Origin: Streptomyces sp. NBC_00539 | GTDB lineage: Bacteria > Actinomycetota > Actinomycetes > Streptomycetales > Streptomycetaceae | Direction: 5' to 3' | NCBI RefSeq assembly: GCF_036346105.1 | Contig: NZ_CP107811.1 | Location: 1,983,501 to 2,047,500 of the forward strand | Length of the DNA stretch: 64,000 nucleotides | In this document: positions 48,473 through 59,277 of the stretch, in pieces | Numbering within the stretch: the first letter of the stretch is position 1 | Layout: each line of letters opens with the position of its first letter | The notes under the pieces: model-generated | Told to the model about the DNA's origin: nothing | Databases searched by the model: none | What the model saw: only the letters and a program-made list of their open reading frames with translations | Made by a program: the position numbers and the translations under genes

Positions 48473-49360
48473 TCAGCCTGCCTGGGCCTGGCCCTGACGC
48501 GGGTCGTCCTTGGTGTAGGTGAGCCGTTCGACCTGCCCCGGCTGGAACTGGTCCTTGATCTCCTTGCCGTTCACGAACAGCTTGACGACCCCGGCGTCGC
48601 CGAGTACGAGGTCGATGGACTCCTTGTCGGTGAACGTCTTGGACTCGCCCAGGGCGAGCGTCCCGTCGAACAGCGACCGGCCGCTGTGGTCCTTCGCGGA
48701 GATCCAGCTCTCTCCGTCGTTGGCCGTCAGGACGACCGTGACGAGGTCCTTGGGCGCGGCGGCGATGGCGCTGTCGGAGGGCGTCGGCTTGGGCTTCGGC
48801 TGCTGCTGGGGCGCGGCCGGTTTGCCCGCCGGCTTGGGCGCGGCCGAGGCGCCGGAACCTTCCGCCAGGGGCCGGCTCCCCTTGCTGTCGCCGTCGCCGC
48901 CGAAGGCCGTGAAGCCCACGAACCCGATGACGGCGACGATCGCGGCGACCATGGCCGCCGTCCAGTTCGGCCGCTGCCGCTCGGGACGGATGCGTTCGGC
49001 TTCGAACATCGGCGCGGGAGGAGTGGGGGCCGGACGGCCGCCGTGGGCCGCGTCGTAGGCCTCGACCAGAGGTGCCGGATCGAGGTGGACGGCGCGGGCG
49101 AGCGTGCGGATGTGACCGCGGGCGTAGACGTCGCCGCCACACCGCGTGAAATCGTCTTCTTCGATCGCGTGCACGATCGGGATGCGCACGCGGGTGGTGG
49201 AACTGACCTCGTCGACGGTGAGCCCGGCGGCGATCCGGGCCTTCTTGAGGGCCGTCCCGATGGACGGTCCTTCGACGGTGCGTTCGACGAGACGGTCCTC
49301 GGACCGGTCGTCGGTCGAAGGCCGCTCTTCTTCGGGGGATTTGGCGTTGCCGATGGACAC
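48473..49360 (-). CDS. RodZ-like helix-turn-helix membrane protein
   Basis: Predicted 295-aa single-span protein. The N-terminal Xre-type HTH (about residues 32-95) has [20 protein letters not shown] and [15 protein letters not shown] membrane segment follows (about 133-153, [20 protein letters not shown]). Outside lie a Pro/Lys/Gln-rich linker and a DUF4115-type beta domain ([20 protein letters not shown]). This is the RodZ architecture, which in rods links MreB to the wall machinery. The GTG at 49360 is favoured since AAAGG lies eight bases upstream; a GTG at 49387 lacks one. ftsK is upstream, rimO downstream. Confidence 0.88.
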   Translation of the reverse strand: MSIGNAKSPEEERPSTDDRSEDRLVERTVEGPSIGTALKKARIAAGLTVDEVSSTTRVRIPIVHAIEEDDFTRCGGDVYARGHIRTLARAVHLDPAPLVEAYDAAHGGRPAPTPPAPMFEAERIRPERQRPNWTAAMVAAIVAVIGFVGFTAFGGDGDSKGSRPLAEGSGASAAPKPAGKPAAPQQQPKPKPTPSDSAIAAAPKDLVTVVLTANDGESWISAKDHSGRSLFDGTLALGESKTFTDKESIDLVLGDAGVVKLFVNGKEIKDQFQPGQVERLTYTKDDPRQGQAQAG

Positions 49361-49577
49361 GAGGGCGCCTTTCGAGCGTGTAGCCACCTGCTGGATTCCC
49401 AGTCTAGGGGGGTGACGAAAGGGTGGAGCAACCGGAGGGGTGGAGTCCCTAGGCCATCCGAATGGCAATCGGGTCTCCGGCTGGTGCGAAGCCGGTTCGG
49501 CGGCCCCGCGCCGGAGCGCGGTGTCCGCCACTTCCTCAACTTGACGCTCGGCCAGGGGAAACGGTTGCCCGCAGGAC

Positions 49578-49640
49578 CCTTACGACTGGTGCTCCCCGCC
49601 TTTACGACTGGTGCTCCCGGCCCTTACGGCTGGTCCTCCC
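49578..49640 (-). repeat. 22-bp tandem repeat at the end of ftsK
   Basis: Three 19-bp units at 49578-49596, 49600-49618 and 49622-49640 have a period of 22 bp. The last is inside ftsK and contains its TAA; the other two are degenerate copies beyond the stop codon. Confidence 0.85.
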
Positions 49641-52398
49641 CGCGGATGACCGCCAGCACCCCGTCCAGTTCGTCCGGCTTCACCAGCACGTCGCGCGCCT
49701 TCGAACCTTCGCTCGGGCCGACGACGCCCCGCGATTCCATCAGGTCCATGAGACGGCCCGCCTTCGCGAAGCCGACGCGCAGCTTGCGCTGGAGCATCGA
49801 GGTGGAGCCGAACTGGGTGGTGACCACCAGTTCCGCCGCCTGGCACAGCAGGTCCAGGTCGTCGCCGATCTCCTCGTCGATCTCCTTCTTCTGCTTCTGG
49901 CCGACGGTGACGTCCTCGCGGAAGACGGGCGCCATCTGGTCCTTGCAGTGCTGCACGATCCCGGCGATCTCCTCCTCGGTGACGAACGCGCCCTGGAGGC
50001 GGACCGGCTTGTTCGCGCCCATCGGCAGGAACAGCCCGTCACCCTTGCCGATCAGCTTCTCCGCGCCGGGCTGGTCGAGGATGACCCGGCTGTCGGCGAG
50101 CGAGGAGGTGGCGAACGCGAGCCGCGAGGGCACGTTCGCCTTGATCAGGCCGGTGACCACGTCCACCGAGGGCCGCTGGGTGGCGAGCACCAGGTGGATG
50201 CCGGCCGCGCGGGCCAGCTGGGTGATGCGCACGATCGAGTCCTCGACGTCGCGCGGGGCCACCATCATCAGGTCGGCGAGCTCGTCCACGATCACCAGCA
50301 GGTACGGGTACGGGCTCAGCTCCCGCTCGCTGCCCGGCGGCAGCGTAATCTTGCCGTCCCGGATCGCCTGGTTGAAGTCGTCGATGTGCCGGTAGCCGAA
50401 GGCCGCGAGGTCGTCGTAGCGCAGGTCCATCTCCCGCACGACCCACTGGAGCGCCTCGGCGGCCCGCTTCGGGTTGGTGATGATCGGGGTGATCAGGTGC
50501 GGGATGCCCTCGTAGGCGGTCAGCTCGACCCGCTTGGGGTCGACCAGGACCATCCGGACGTCCTCCGGGGTGGCCCGGACCATCACCGAGGTGATCAGGC
50601 AGTTGATGCAGGAGGACTTGCCGGAGCCGGTGGCGCCGGCGACCAGTACGTGCGGCATCTTCGCGAGGTTGGCCATGACGTAGCCGCCCTCGACGTCCTT
50701 GCCCAGCGCCACCAGCATGGGGTGGTCGTCCTCGGCGGCGTCCGCGAGACGCAGGACGTCACCGAGGTTGACCATCTCCCGGTCGGTGTTGGGGATCTCG
50801 ATGCCGACCGCCGACTTGCCCGGGATCGGGCTGATGATCCGCACGTCCGGCGAGGCGACGGCGTACGCGATGTTCTTGGCCAGGGCGGTGATCCGCTCGA
50901 CCTTCACGGCCGCGCCGAGCGTCACCTCGTAGCGGGTGACCGTCGGACCGCGGGTGAAGCCGGTGACCTGCGCGTCGACCTTGAACTCGGTGAACACGTT
51001 GGTCAGCGAGGCCACCACCGCGTCGTTGGCGGCGCTTCGGGTCTTGCCGGGGCCGCCGCGCTCCAGCAGGTCCAGCGAGGGCAGTGCGTACGTGATGTCC
51101 CCGCGCAACTGCAGCTGCTCGGCCCGGGCCGGCAGGGGTTCGCTGCGCGGCGGGGCCTTGGTGAGGTCCGGCACGGACAGGGTGCCGGAGGCCGCGGCGG
51201 TGTTGTCGTGCGGTCCGGCAGCCTGGGCGGCGGGCCCGGCCGCAGCCGGGCGTTCCTCCCGCGCGGGCGGCACCGGGGTGGTGACCTCCACCTCCCCGTG
51301 CTCGCGCTGGGCGGTGATCCCGTGCGTGAGGTCGGCGACCACCGGGGAGGGCGGCAGCCCGCCGTAGACCACCCCGTCCAGCGCGGCGGCGGCCGCCGCG
51401 GCGACGTCGACCGCGTCCATCTCCCGGTCCATCGCGGGCCGGGACGCGCTCGGGCGCGGCTTGCGCCGCCGGGCGAGCGCCTCCTCCTCGGCGGTGCCGG
51501 CCGGGTCGGCGGCCGCGGCCCGGGCCTGCCAGCGCGCCGGGTCGTGCCGGTCCGGCCGGTCCTGGGGGGCCGCGCCCGCCGGCTGTCCGAAATCCTCGTC
51601 GTACTCGTTCGGCTGGATCAGCCCGAGCCGGATCCCGAGCCGCCGCAGCCGCTGCGGGATGGCGTTGACGGGGGTGGCGGTGACCACCAGCAGCCCGAAG
51701 ACCGTGAGGAGGACCAGCATCGGTACGGCCAGCGGCGCACCCATGGTGAAGATCAGCGGCTTCGAGGCGGACCAGCCGATGAGGCCGCCCGCGTCCTGCA
51801 TCGCGGTGGTGCCCTCGCCGCGCCCGGGCGCCCCGCAGGCGATGTGTACGAGCCCCAGCATACCGATGACCAGGGCGGACAGGCCGATGCCGATCCGGCC
51901 GTTGGCGTCGGTCTGCTCGGGGTGGCGGATGAAGCGCACCGCCATCACGCCGAGCAGTATCGGCACGAGCAGGTCGAGGCGCCCGAACGCACCGGTGACC
52001 AGCATGGTGACCAGATCCCCGACGGGCCCGCTCAGGTTCGACCAGGTTCCGGCAGCGACGATCAGCGCCAGGGCGAGCAGCAGCAGCGCGACGCCGTCCT
52101 TGCGGTGGGCGGGGTCGAGGTTCTTGGCGCCCCGGCCGACGCTGCGGAAGACGGACCCGACCGCATGCGCGATGCCGAGCCACACGAAGCGCACCAGCCG
52201 CACCACGCCCCCGGTCGGGGACGGTGCGGGCTTGGCGGCGGCCTTCTTCACGGGCGCGCGCCTGACCGGCGCGGCCTTCTTGGCCGCGGGCTTGCGCGCG
52301 GGAGCCGCTTTCTTCGCCGGCGCGGTCGTACGCCCGGTGCGGCTCTTCGCGGCGCCCGCCGCGCTCTGGGAACCCTTGCCGGACGTACTTGAGGCCAT
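49624..52398 (-). CDS. ftsK: DNA translocase FtsK/SpoIIIE
   Basis: Predicted 924-aa septal DNA pump that clears chromosomes during sporulation division. The N-terminus is very basic and repetitive (KKAAPARKPAAKKAAPVRRA type). Four membrane segments follow (about residues 85-260), then a variable linker. The motor has HVLVAGATGSGKSSCINCL and VRMVLVDPKRVELTAYEGIP. The gamma DNA-binding winged helix is at the end (LLCQAAELVVTTQFGSTSML, VGFAKAGRLMDLMESRGVVG). The ATG at 52398 precedes the basic tail; no strong ribosome site is seen. The stop codon lies in a tandem repeat. Confidence 0.96.
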   Translation of the reverse strand: MASSTSGKGSQSAAGAAKSRTGRTTAPAKKAAPARKPAAKKAAPVRRAPVKKAAAKPAPSPTGGVVRLVRFVWLGIAHAVGSVFRSVGRGAKNLDPAHRKDGVALLLLALALIVAAGTWSNLSGPVGDLVTMLVTGAFGRLDLLVPILLGVMAVRFIRHPEQTDANGRIGIGLSALVIGMLGLVHIACGAPGRGEGTTAMQDAGGLIGWSASKPLIFTMGAPLAVPMLVLLTVFGLLVVTATPVNAIPQRLRRLGIRLGLIQPNEYDEDFGQPAGAAPQDRPDRHDPARWQARAAAADPAGTAEEEALARRRKPRPSASRPAMDREMDAVDVAAAAAAALDGVVYGGLPPSPVVADLTHGITAQREHGEVEVTTPVPPAREERPAAAGPAAQAAGPHDNTAAASGTLSVPDLTKAPPRSEPLPARAEQLQLRGDITYALPSLDLLERGGPGKTRSAANDAVVASLTNVFTEFKVDAQVTGFTRGPTVTRYEVTLGAAVKVERITALAKNIAYAVASPDVRIISPIPGKSAVGIEIPNTDREMVNLGDVLRLADAAEDDHPMLVALGKDVEGGYVMANLAKMPHVLVAGATGSGKSSCINCLITSVMVRATPEDVRMVLVDPKRVELTAYEGIPHLITPIITNPKRAAEALQWVVREMDLRYDDLAAFGYRHIDDFNQAIRDGKITLPPGSERELSPYPYLLVIVDELADLMMVAPRDVEDSIVRITQLARAAGIHLVLATQRPSVDVVTGLIKANVPSRLAFATSSLADSRVILDQPGAEKLIGKGDGLFLPMGANKPVRLQGAFVTEEEIAGIVQHCKDQMAPVFREDVTVGQKQKKEIDEEIGDDLDLLCQAAELVVTTQFGSTSMLQRKLRVGFAKAGRLMDLMESRGVVGPSEGSKARDVLVKPDELDGVLAVIRGEDQP

Positions 52399-52555
52399 GC
52401 GCCCGAGGTTACCGGTGCGCACGCCGGTGGACACGCGTGCCCACCCCTTCACCCGTTCGTGTCGCCCGGGGCCGTGACGGTCCGCCACACCTGACGCACC
52501 GCCAGCAGGCCCACAACGGGCGCCCGTAGGCGGGGGCCCGCTGCCCGCGGAGTGC

Positions 52556-53239
52556 TCAGCCCTGGAGGGGCAGTACGGCCGCCCCGCCGCCGGCCCCCGG
52601 TTCCAGCGCGTCCAGCGCCCTGCGCAGGCCGGTGAGCTTGCGCTCCAGGTGGGCCGCGGTCGCCACGACCGACGCGTCGGCCGCTTCCTCGCCGAGTTGC
52701 TTGGTCAGCGCCTCCGCCTGCTCCTCCACCGCCGCGAGCCGTGCGGACAGCTCGGCCAGCAGCCCGGGCGTCTCCTTGCCGGTGTCCACACCGCCCGAAC
52801 CGCCGCCCTCCAGCTGGAGCCGCAGCAGCGACGCCTGCTCGCGCAGCTGGCAGTTCTTCGTGTAGAGCTCCACGAAGACCGAGACCTTGGCACGCAGCAC
52901 CCACGGGTCGAACGGTTTCGAGATGTAGTCCACCGCGCCCGCCGCGTAGCCGCGGAAGGTGTGGTGCGGACCGTGGTTGATCGCGGTGAGGAAGATGATC
53001 GGGATGTCCCGGGTCCGTTCCCGCCGCTTGATGTGTGCGGCCGTCTCGAAACCGTCCATGCCCGGCATCTGGACATCCAGCAGGATGACCGCGAAATCGT
53101 CCGTCAGCAGCGCCTTGAGCGCTTCCTCTCCCGACGACGCCCTGACCAGTGTCTGATCGAGCGCGGAGAGGATGGCCTCCAGCGCCAGCAGATTCTCCGG
53201 CCTGTCGTCGACCAGGAGGATCTTGGCCTTCTGCACCAT
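52556..53239 (-). CDS. osaB: Response regulator OsaB
   Basis: Predicted 227-aa protein. The receiver (about residues 5-125) has KILLVDDRPENLLALE, the phospho-acceptor Asp55 in VILLDVQMPGMDG, and DYISKPFDPWVLRAK. The C-terminal half contains no DNA-binding domain but long coiled-coil heptads (AELSARLAAVEEQAEALTKQ, LERKLTGLRRALDALE). This layout, directly behind the giant hybrid kinase, matches OsaB of the Streptomyces osmoadaptation system. GGAGG lies seven bases before the ATG at 53239. It lies 274 bp behind osaA on the same strand and may have its own promoter in that gap, which I could not define. Output is probably by protein contact. Confidence 0.88.
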   Translation of the reverse strand: MVQKAKILLVDDRPENLLALEAILSALDQTLVRASSGEEALKALLTDDFAVILLDVQMPGMDGFETAAHIKRRERTRDIPIIFLTAINHGPHHTFRGYAAGAVDYISKPFDPWVLRAKVSVFVELYTKNCQLREQASLLRLQLEGGGSGGVDTGKETPGLLAELSARLAAVEEQAEALTKQLGEEAADASVVATAAHLERKLTGLRRALDALEPGAGGGAAVLPLQG

Positions 53240-53513
53240 GCCCTGTCCTCCTCGCCCCGGCATGGGGCCTCCCCGGCTCCTGGCACCGGCCTGTTCGCCG
53301 GGCCCCGCCCCAGAGGACGGCATCCTTGCGCCGTCCGTCCTTGTGCCGGTCATCGTAGCCCCAGTCCCGAGATCGCCACACCCTGTCACCAGGATGTCAC
53401 TGTGCACGAAGCAGAAACGGTGTGGGAGAGCAGAAGGTTCCCCGTATGCCGCCCTTCCACACCGGTTCCGCCACACTGAGTCAGCAATTGGTATCCGCGG
53501 ACTCCCGAAATGA

Positions 53514-56500
53514 TCACTTCCCTCGCATCCACTGTTCCATCACGGACAGCAGGTAATCGGGTTCCACCGGCTTGGTGACGTAATCGGAAGCACCGGAGTC
53601 GATCGCCTTCTCCCGGTCCCCCTGCATCGCCTTCGCCGTCAGCGCGATGATCGGCAGCCCGGCGAACTGCGGCATCCGCCGGATCGCCGAGGTCGTCGCG
53701 TACCCGTCCATCTCCGGCATCATGATGTCCATCAGTACGACCGTCACATCGTCGTGCTGCTCCAGGACTTCGATGCCCTCCCGGCCGTTCTCCGCGTACA
53801 GCACGGCCAGTCCGTGCTGCTCCAGCACACTGGTCAGCGCGAACACGTTGCGCACGTCGTCATCCACGATGAGCACCTTCTCGCCGTGGAAGTCGTACGT
53901 CCGCGGCACCGGCGGAAGGTCCTCGAGCTCACCGCCCCAACCGCTGCCGTCGCCCTGCGCGTCGTGCTGGCCGGGCACCGCCGTACGCGGCTCCCGGTCG
54001 CTCAGCGACTTGCGCCGCCGCCGGAACAGCGCGGCCGGACCGCCCTGCCCCTGCGCGGGCCGGTCCCCCTCGGCCGCCGGCAGCGCCGGACGCCGCTCGC
54101 CCGGCTCGACCGCCGGTGCGGGTACGGCGGCCGGGGCCGCCGTCGCCTCGGGCCGCGCCTCCTCGGCCGGCCGGCGGTACTCACCGCGCGCACCGCCGGG
54201 CGTCGGCGCGGCGTACCCCTGGGGCGGCAACTCGCTCGGGTGCAGCGGCAGGTACAGCGTGAAGGTCGATCCCCGGCCGGGCTCGCTCGCCGCGTGGATC
54301 TCCCCGCCGAGCAGCCGGGCGATCTCCCGGCTGATGGACAGGCCCAGTCCCGTACCGCCGTACTTCCGGCTCGTGGTCCCGTCGGCCTGTTTGAACGCCT
54401 CGAAGATCACCAGCATCTTGCTCGCCGCGATCCCGATCCCGGTGTCCGTCACCGAGAACGCGATCAGATCGGCGTCGGCGTCGCGCAGCGAACCCGCCTC
54501 CAGCAGCTGCTCCCGGATCGCCGAGGGCACGTCCGCCCCGGCCGGCCGGATCACCAGCTCCACGGCGCCGCCGTCGGTGAACTTCACCGCGTTCGACAGC
54601 AGGTTGCGCAATACCTGCAACAGCCGCTGCTCATCGGTGTGCAGGGTCGCGGGCAGCTCCGGCGAGACCCGTACCGAGAAGTCCAGGCCCTTCTCCGCGG
54701 TGAGCGGCCGGAAGGTGGCCTCCACGTAGTCCACCAGCTGCACCAACGCGATCCGCGTCGGCGAGACGTCCATCTTGCCCGCCTCGACCTTCGACAGGTC
54801 CAGGATGTCGTTGATCAGCTGCAGCAGGTCCGAGCCCGCCCCGTGGATGGTCTCGGCGAACTCCACCTGCTTCGGCGAAAGGTTCCCGTCCGCGTTGTCC
54901 GCCAGCAGCTTCGCCAGGATCAGCAGCGAGTTGAGCGGCGTACGCAGCTCGTGCGACATGTTCGCCAGGAACTCGGACTTGTACCGCATCGACACCGCGA
55001 GCTGCTCGGCGCGCTCCTCCAGGACCTGCCGCGCCTCCTCGATCTCCGTGTTCTTGACCTCGATGTCCCGGTTCTGACGGGCCAGCAGCTCCGCCTTCTC
55101 CTCCAGCTCCGCGTTGGCGGCCTGGAGCGCCTTCTGCCGGTTCTCCAGCTCGTCGGAGCGCTCGCGCAGCTGCTCGGTCATCTCCTGCGACTGCTTGAGG
55201 AGGACCTCCGTCTTGGAGTTGACGCTGATGGTGTTGACGCTCGTACCGATCATCTCGGCGATCTGGCTGAGGAAGTCCTTCTGGATCTGCGTGAAGGGGG
55301 TGAAGGACGCCAGCTCGATGACACCGAGCACCTTCCCCTCGAAGAGCACCGGCAGCACGATCACGTGCGCCGGCGGAGCCTCGCCGAGTCCGGAGGAGAT
55401 CTTGAGGTAGCCGGGCGGGGTGTTCTCCACCAGGATCGTGCGCTTCTCCTCGGCGACCGTCCCGATCAGCCCCTCGCCGGGCCGGAAGGAGATCGGCATC
55501 TGCCCGCCCGCGTACGCGTAACTGCCGCGCATCCGCAGCTCGTACGAGCCGTCCCCGCCGCCGTCCGTCCCGATCTCGGTGCTGCCCCCGGTCGGCAGGG
55601 CCAGGAAGAAGGCGCCGTGCTGCGCGGAGACCACCGGGGTCAGCTCGCTCATGATCAGCGAGGCGACGTCGTCCAGCTCGCGCCGGCCCTGCATGAGGGC
55701 GGAGATGCGGGCCAGGTTGCCCTTGAGCCAGTCCTGCTCCTTGTTGGCCAAGGTGGTGTCGCGCAGGTTGGCGATCATCGTGTTGATGTTGTCCTGGAGG
55801 ACCTGGATCTCGCCCGACGCGTCCACGTCGATCTTGAGGTTCAGGTCGCCGCGGGTCACCGCCGTGGCCACCGCCGCGATCGCGCGCACCTGCCGGGTCA
55901 GGTTCCCGGCCATCTCGTTCACGGACTCGGTCAGGTCCCGCCAGGTGCCGTCGACGTCACGGACGCGGGCCTGGCCGCCCAGGATGCCTTCCGTGCCCAC
56001 CTCGCGGGCGACGCGGGTCACCTGGTCGGCGAACGACGACAGCTGGTCGACCATCGTGTTGATGGTGGTCTTGAGCTCCAGGATCTCGCCCCGGGCATCG
56101 ATGTCGATCTTCTTGGTCATGTCGCCCTTGGCGATGGCGGTCGTGACCATGGCGATCTGCCGCACCTGACCGGTGAGGTTGGAGGCCATGAAGTTCACCG
56201 AGTCGGTGAGGTCCTTCCACGTCCCGGAAACGCCCGGCACGTGTGCCTGACCGCCGAGGCGGCCCTCCGTACCCACCTCGCGGGCCACGCGCGTGACCTC
56301 ATCCGCGAAGGACGAAAGGGTATTCACCATCGTGTTGACGGTGTCCGCGAGCTGCGCGACCTCGCCGCGCGCCTCCACGGTGACCTTCTTCGTCAGGTCG
56401 CCGTTGGCGACCGCCGCCGAGACCTGCGCGATCCCGCGCACCTGCGCCGTCAGGTTCCCGGCCATGGTGTTGACGTTGTCGCTCAGGTCCTTCCAGATGC

Positions 56501-59048
56501 CGGTGACCCCGCGCACCCGCGCCTGACCGCCGAGGATGCCCTCGGTGCCCACCTCGCGCGCGACCCTCGTCACCTGCTCCGCGAACGAGGACAGCTGGTC
56601 CACCATCGTGTTGACCGTGGTGACCAGCTCCAGGATCTCGCCCTTGGCGTCGACCGTGATCTTCTTGGAGAGGTCGCCCATCGCGACCGCCGTCGTCACC
56701 TCGGCGATGTTGCGGACCTGCGAGGTCAGGTTGTTCGCCATGAAGTTGACGGACTGCGTGAGGTCCTTCCAGGTGCCGGAGACGCCCTTGACCTCGGCCT
56801 GACCTCCCAGGATCCCCTCCGTACCCACCTCGCGGGCCACCCGGGTCACCTGCTCCGCGAAGTTCGACAGCTGGTCGACCATCGTGTTGAGGGTGTTCTT
56901 GAGCTCCAGGATCTCGCCCCGGGCATCCACGTCGATCTTCTGCGACAGGTCACCGCGCGCCACCGCCGTCGCGACCTGCGCGATGTTGCGCACCTGCGAG
57001 GTCAGGTTCCCGGCCATGCCGTTGACGGAATCCGTCAGGTCACGCCACACGCCGGCCACCCCGGGCACCTGCGCCTGACCGCCCAGGCGACCCTCGGTAC
57101 CCACGTCGCGGGCGACGCGGGTCACCTGCTCGGCGAAGGCGGAGAGCTGGTCGACCATCGTGTTGATGGTGTTCTTGAGCTCCAGGATCTCGCCCCGGGC
57201 ATCCACGTCGATCTTCTGCGACAGGTCACCGCGCGCCACCGCCGTCGTCACCTGCGCGATCTGGCGCACCTGCGAGGTCAGGTTCCCGGCCATGAAATTG
57301 ACGGAGTCGGTGAGCTCCTTCCAGGTGCCGGACACCCCCTCCACCCGGGCCTGGCCGCCCAGGCGGCCCTCCGTACCCACGTCCCGCGCCATCCGCGTGA
57401 CCTGGTCCGCGAACGAGGACAGCTGGTCCACCATCGTGTTCACGGTGTTCTTGAGCTGGAGCATCTCGCCGGAGACGTCCACCGTGACCTTCTGCGACAG
57501 GTCGCCGTTGGCCACCGCCGTCGTCACCTGCGCGATGTTGCGGACCTGGCCGGTGAGGTTGCGGAAGGCGGTGTTCACCGAATCGGTGAGGTCCTTCCAG
57601 GTACCGGCCGCCCCGGGCACCTGGGCCTGACCGCCCAGCTCACCCTCCACCCCGACCTCACGGGCCACACGGGTCACCTCGGCACCGAAGGACTGGAGCT
57701 GGTCCACCATCGTGTTGACGGTGTTCTTGAGCTCCAGCATCTCGCCGGCCACATCGACCGTGACCTTCTGCGACAGGTCGCCGTTGGCCACCGCCGTCGT
57801 CACGGTCGCGATGTCCCGCACCTGGGTCGTGAGGTTGCGGAAGACCGTGTTCACCGAATCGGTGAGGTCCTTCCAGGTACCGGCCGCGCCCGGCACCTGC
57901 GCCTGACCGCCGAGCGTTCCCTTGGCCCCGACCTCGCTCGCCACGCGCGTGACCTCGTCCGCGAACGTCCGCAGGGTCTCGGTCATCTGGTTGATCGTCT
58001 CGGCCAGCTGCGCGACCTCGCCGCGCGCGCTGACCCGTACCTTCTGCGACAGGTCGCCATTGGCGACCGCTGTCGTGACCTGCGCGATCCCCCGCACCTG
58101 GGCCGTCAGGTTCCCGGCCATCGTGTTGACGGAGTCGGTCAGGTCCTTCCACACACCCGCGACGCCGGGCACCTTCGCCTGGCCGCCCAGCTCACCCTCC
58201 GTACCCACCTCGCGGGCGACCCTGGTCACCTCGGAGGAGAAAGAGGACAGCTGGTCCACCATCGTGTTCACGGTGTTCTTGAGCTGGAGCATCTCGCCGG
58301 CCACGTGCACCGTGACCTTGCGCGAGAGATCGCCCTTCGCGACCGCCGTCGTCACGAGGGCGATGTCACGCACCTGGGCGGTGAGCCGGTACGCCATCGT
58401 GTTGACGGAGTCGGTCAGGTCCTTCCAGGAACCGGACATGCCCCGCACCTGCGCCTGGCCGCCGAGCTTGCCCTCGGTACCCACCTCCAGCGCCACCCGG
58501 GTGACCTCGTCGGTGAACGCCGACAGCTGGTCGACCAGGTTGTTGACCGTCCGCCCGACCTTGAGGAACTCCCCGCGCAGCGGATGCCCGGCCCCGTCGG
58601 CGGTCTGTGTCCGCAGGTCCATCCGCTGGTCCAGGTCGCCCTCGGCGACCGCCGACAGCACCCGGCCCACCTCGGACACCGGCCGGGCCAGATCGTCCAC
58701 GAGCTGGTTCGAGGCATCGATCGCGGCCGCCCAGGACCCCTCACAGGCACCTGTTTCCAGCCGTTCGCTGAGCTTGCCCTCGCGGCCCACCATCCGCCGC
58801 ACCCGCGACAGCTCCCCGGTCAGGTGGAGATTGCGGTCGGCGACCTCGTTGTAGACGGCGGCGACCTCCGCCATCACGCCCTCGCCGGACACCGTCAGCC
58901 GCTTGCGGAAATTGCCGTCCCGCATCGACACCAGGGCCGTGAGCAGACGGTTCAGAGCGGCGGTATCGACCTCCGTCGTACCGTTCCGCCGGGACCGCCC
59001 GCCCTTCGCGCGCGTCCCCGTACGCCGCACCGCTGCGCCAGACTCCAC
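53514..59048 (-). CDS. osaA: Hybrid histidine kinase OsaA with HAMP repeat array
   Basis: Predicted 1844-aa soluble hybrid sensor kinase. A degenerate HAMP-like start is followed by eleven units of about 92 residues, each with a GDL/GDM core such as [20 protein letters not shown] (about residues 130-1070). Next come GAF (about 1110-1290), a coiled coil, HisKA with [17 protein letters not shown] (about 1360), the ATPase ([31 protein letters not shown]), a disordered linker, and a receiver with [15 protein letters not shown] (about 1725-1840). No membrane segment is seen, so it senses an internal cue such as osmotic or crowding change. GGAGG precedes the GTG at 59048. It is divergent from osaC and upstream of osaB, matching the known osa locus. 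Confidence 0.92.
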   Translation of the reverse strand: MESGAAVRRTGTRAKGGRSRRNGTTEVDTAALNRLLTALVSMRDGNFRKRLTVSGEGVMAEVAAVYNEVADRNLHLTGELSRVRRMVGREGKLSERLETGACEGSWAAAIDASNQLVDDLARPVSEVGRVLSAVAEGDLDQRMDLRTQTADGAGHPLRGEFLKVGRTVNNLVDQLSAFTDEVTRVALEVGTEGKLGGQAQVRGMSGSWKDLTDSVNTMAYRLTAQVRDIALVTTAVAKGDLSRKVTVHVAGEMLQLKNTVNTMVDQLSSFSSEVTRVAREVGTEGELGGQAKVPGVAGVWKDLTDSVNTMAGNLTAQVRGIAQVTTAVANGDLSQKVRVSARGEVAQLAETINQMTETLRTFADEVTRVASEVGAKGTLGGQAQVPGAAGTWKDLTDSVNTVFRNLTTQVRDIATVTTAVANGDLSQKVTVDVAGEMLELKNTVNTMVDQLQSFGAEVTRVAREVGVEGELGGQAQVPGAAGTWKDLTDSVNTAFRNLTGQVRNIAQVTTAVANGDLSQKVTVDVSGEMLQLKNTVNTMVDQLSSFADQVTRMARDVGTEGRLGGQARVEGVSGTWKELTDSVNFMAGNLTSQVRQIAQVTTAVARGDLSQKIDVDARGEILELKNTINTMVDQLSAFAEQVTRVARDVGTEGRLGGQAQVPGVAGVWRDLTDSVNGMAGNLTSQVRNIAQVATAVARGDLSQKIDVDARGEILELKNTLNTMVDQLSNFAEQVTRVAREVGTEGILGGQAEVKGVSGTWKDLTQSVNFMANNLTSQVRNIAEVTTAVAMGDLSKKITVDAKGEILELVTTVNTMVDQLSSFAEQVTRVAREVGTEGILGGQARVRGVTGIWKDLSDNVNTMAGNLTAQVRGIAQVSAAVANGDLTKKVTVEARGEVAQLADTVNTMVNTLSSFADEVTRVAREVGTEGRLGGQAHVPGVSGTWKDLTDSVNFMASNLTGQVRQIAMVTTAIAKGDMTKKIDIDARGEILELKTTINTMVDQLSSFADQVTRVAREVGTEGILGGQARVRDVDGTWRDLTESVNEMAGNLTRQVRAIAAVATAVTRGDLNLKIDVDASGEIQVLQDNINTMIANLRDTTLANKEQDWLKGNLARISALMQGRRELDDVASLIMSELTPVVSAQHGAFFLALPTGGSTEIGTDGGGDGSYELRMRGSYAYAGGQMPISFRPGEGLIGTVAEEKRTILVENTPPGYLKISSGLGEAPPAHVIVLPVLFEGKVLGVIELASFTPFTQIQKDFLSQIAEMIGTSVNTISVNSKTEVLLKQSQEMTEQLRERSDELENRQKALQAANAELEEKAELLARQNRDIEVKNTEIEEARQVLEERAEQLAVSMRYKSEFLANMSHELRTPLNSLLILAKLLADNADGNLSPKQVEFAETIHGAGSDLLQLINDILDLSKVEAGKMDVSPTRIALVQLVDYVEATFRPLTAEKGLDFSVRVSPELPATLHTDEQRLLQVLRNLLSNAVKFTDGGAVELVIRPAGADVPSAIREQLLEAGSLRDADADLIAFSVTDTGIGIAASKMLVIFEAFKQADGTTSRKYGGTGLGLSISREIARLLGGEIHAASEPGRGSTFTLYLPLHPSELPPQGYAAPTPGGARGEYRRPAEEARPEATAAPAAVPAPAVEPGERRPALPAAEGDRPAQGQGGPAALFRRRRKSLSDREPRTAVPGQHDAQGDGSGWGGELEDLPPVPRTYDFHGEKVLIVDDDVRNVFALTSVLEQHGLAVLYAENGREGIEVLEQHDDVTVVLMDIMMPEMDGYATTSAIRRMPQFAGLPIIALTAKAMQGDREKAIDSGASDYVTKPVEPDYLLSVMEQWMRGK
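55750..58680 (-). repeat. 276-bp coding repeat array in osaA (HAMP units)
   Basis: The HAMP-coding units recur every 276 bp (92 codons); for example ATCGTGTTGA occurs at 56881 and again at 57157. Neighbouring units are nearly identical over long stretches, especially those around 56880-57090 and 57157-57290. The period preserves the reading frame. Confidence 0.9.
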
Positions 59049-59277
59049 CGTGTCCCTCCCGAAAGGGTCGACCACTGTTCCACCGAAACCCGGCGAGTCA
59101 AACGCCCGGCTAGACCATCCTGCCCAGTGTTTCACCCTGGCCGAACCCGGCCATAACACTTCGGCACCATTGCACACCGGCCGCACTCCCCGGGTGGAAT
59201 CCCCTACGACGGCACCATGCGGACCGCGAAGGTAAGTAACCTGGCACCCGAATGTCCCACCGCGTCGAAGGAGTCTT

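Noticed and set aside
55750-58680. CRISPR or mobile repeat in the 276-bp array
   Set aside because: The repeats are coding, in frame and encode HAMP units.
53754-59156. An 1800-codon plus-strand open frame antisense to osaA
   Set aside because: It mirrors the repetitive osaA gene, has His/Arg/Asp-rich shadow composition and no domain; the minus-strand protein has clear kinase motifs.
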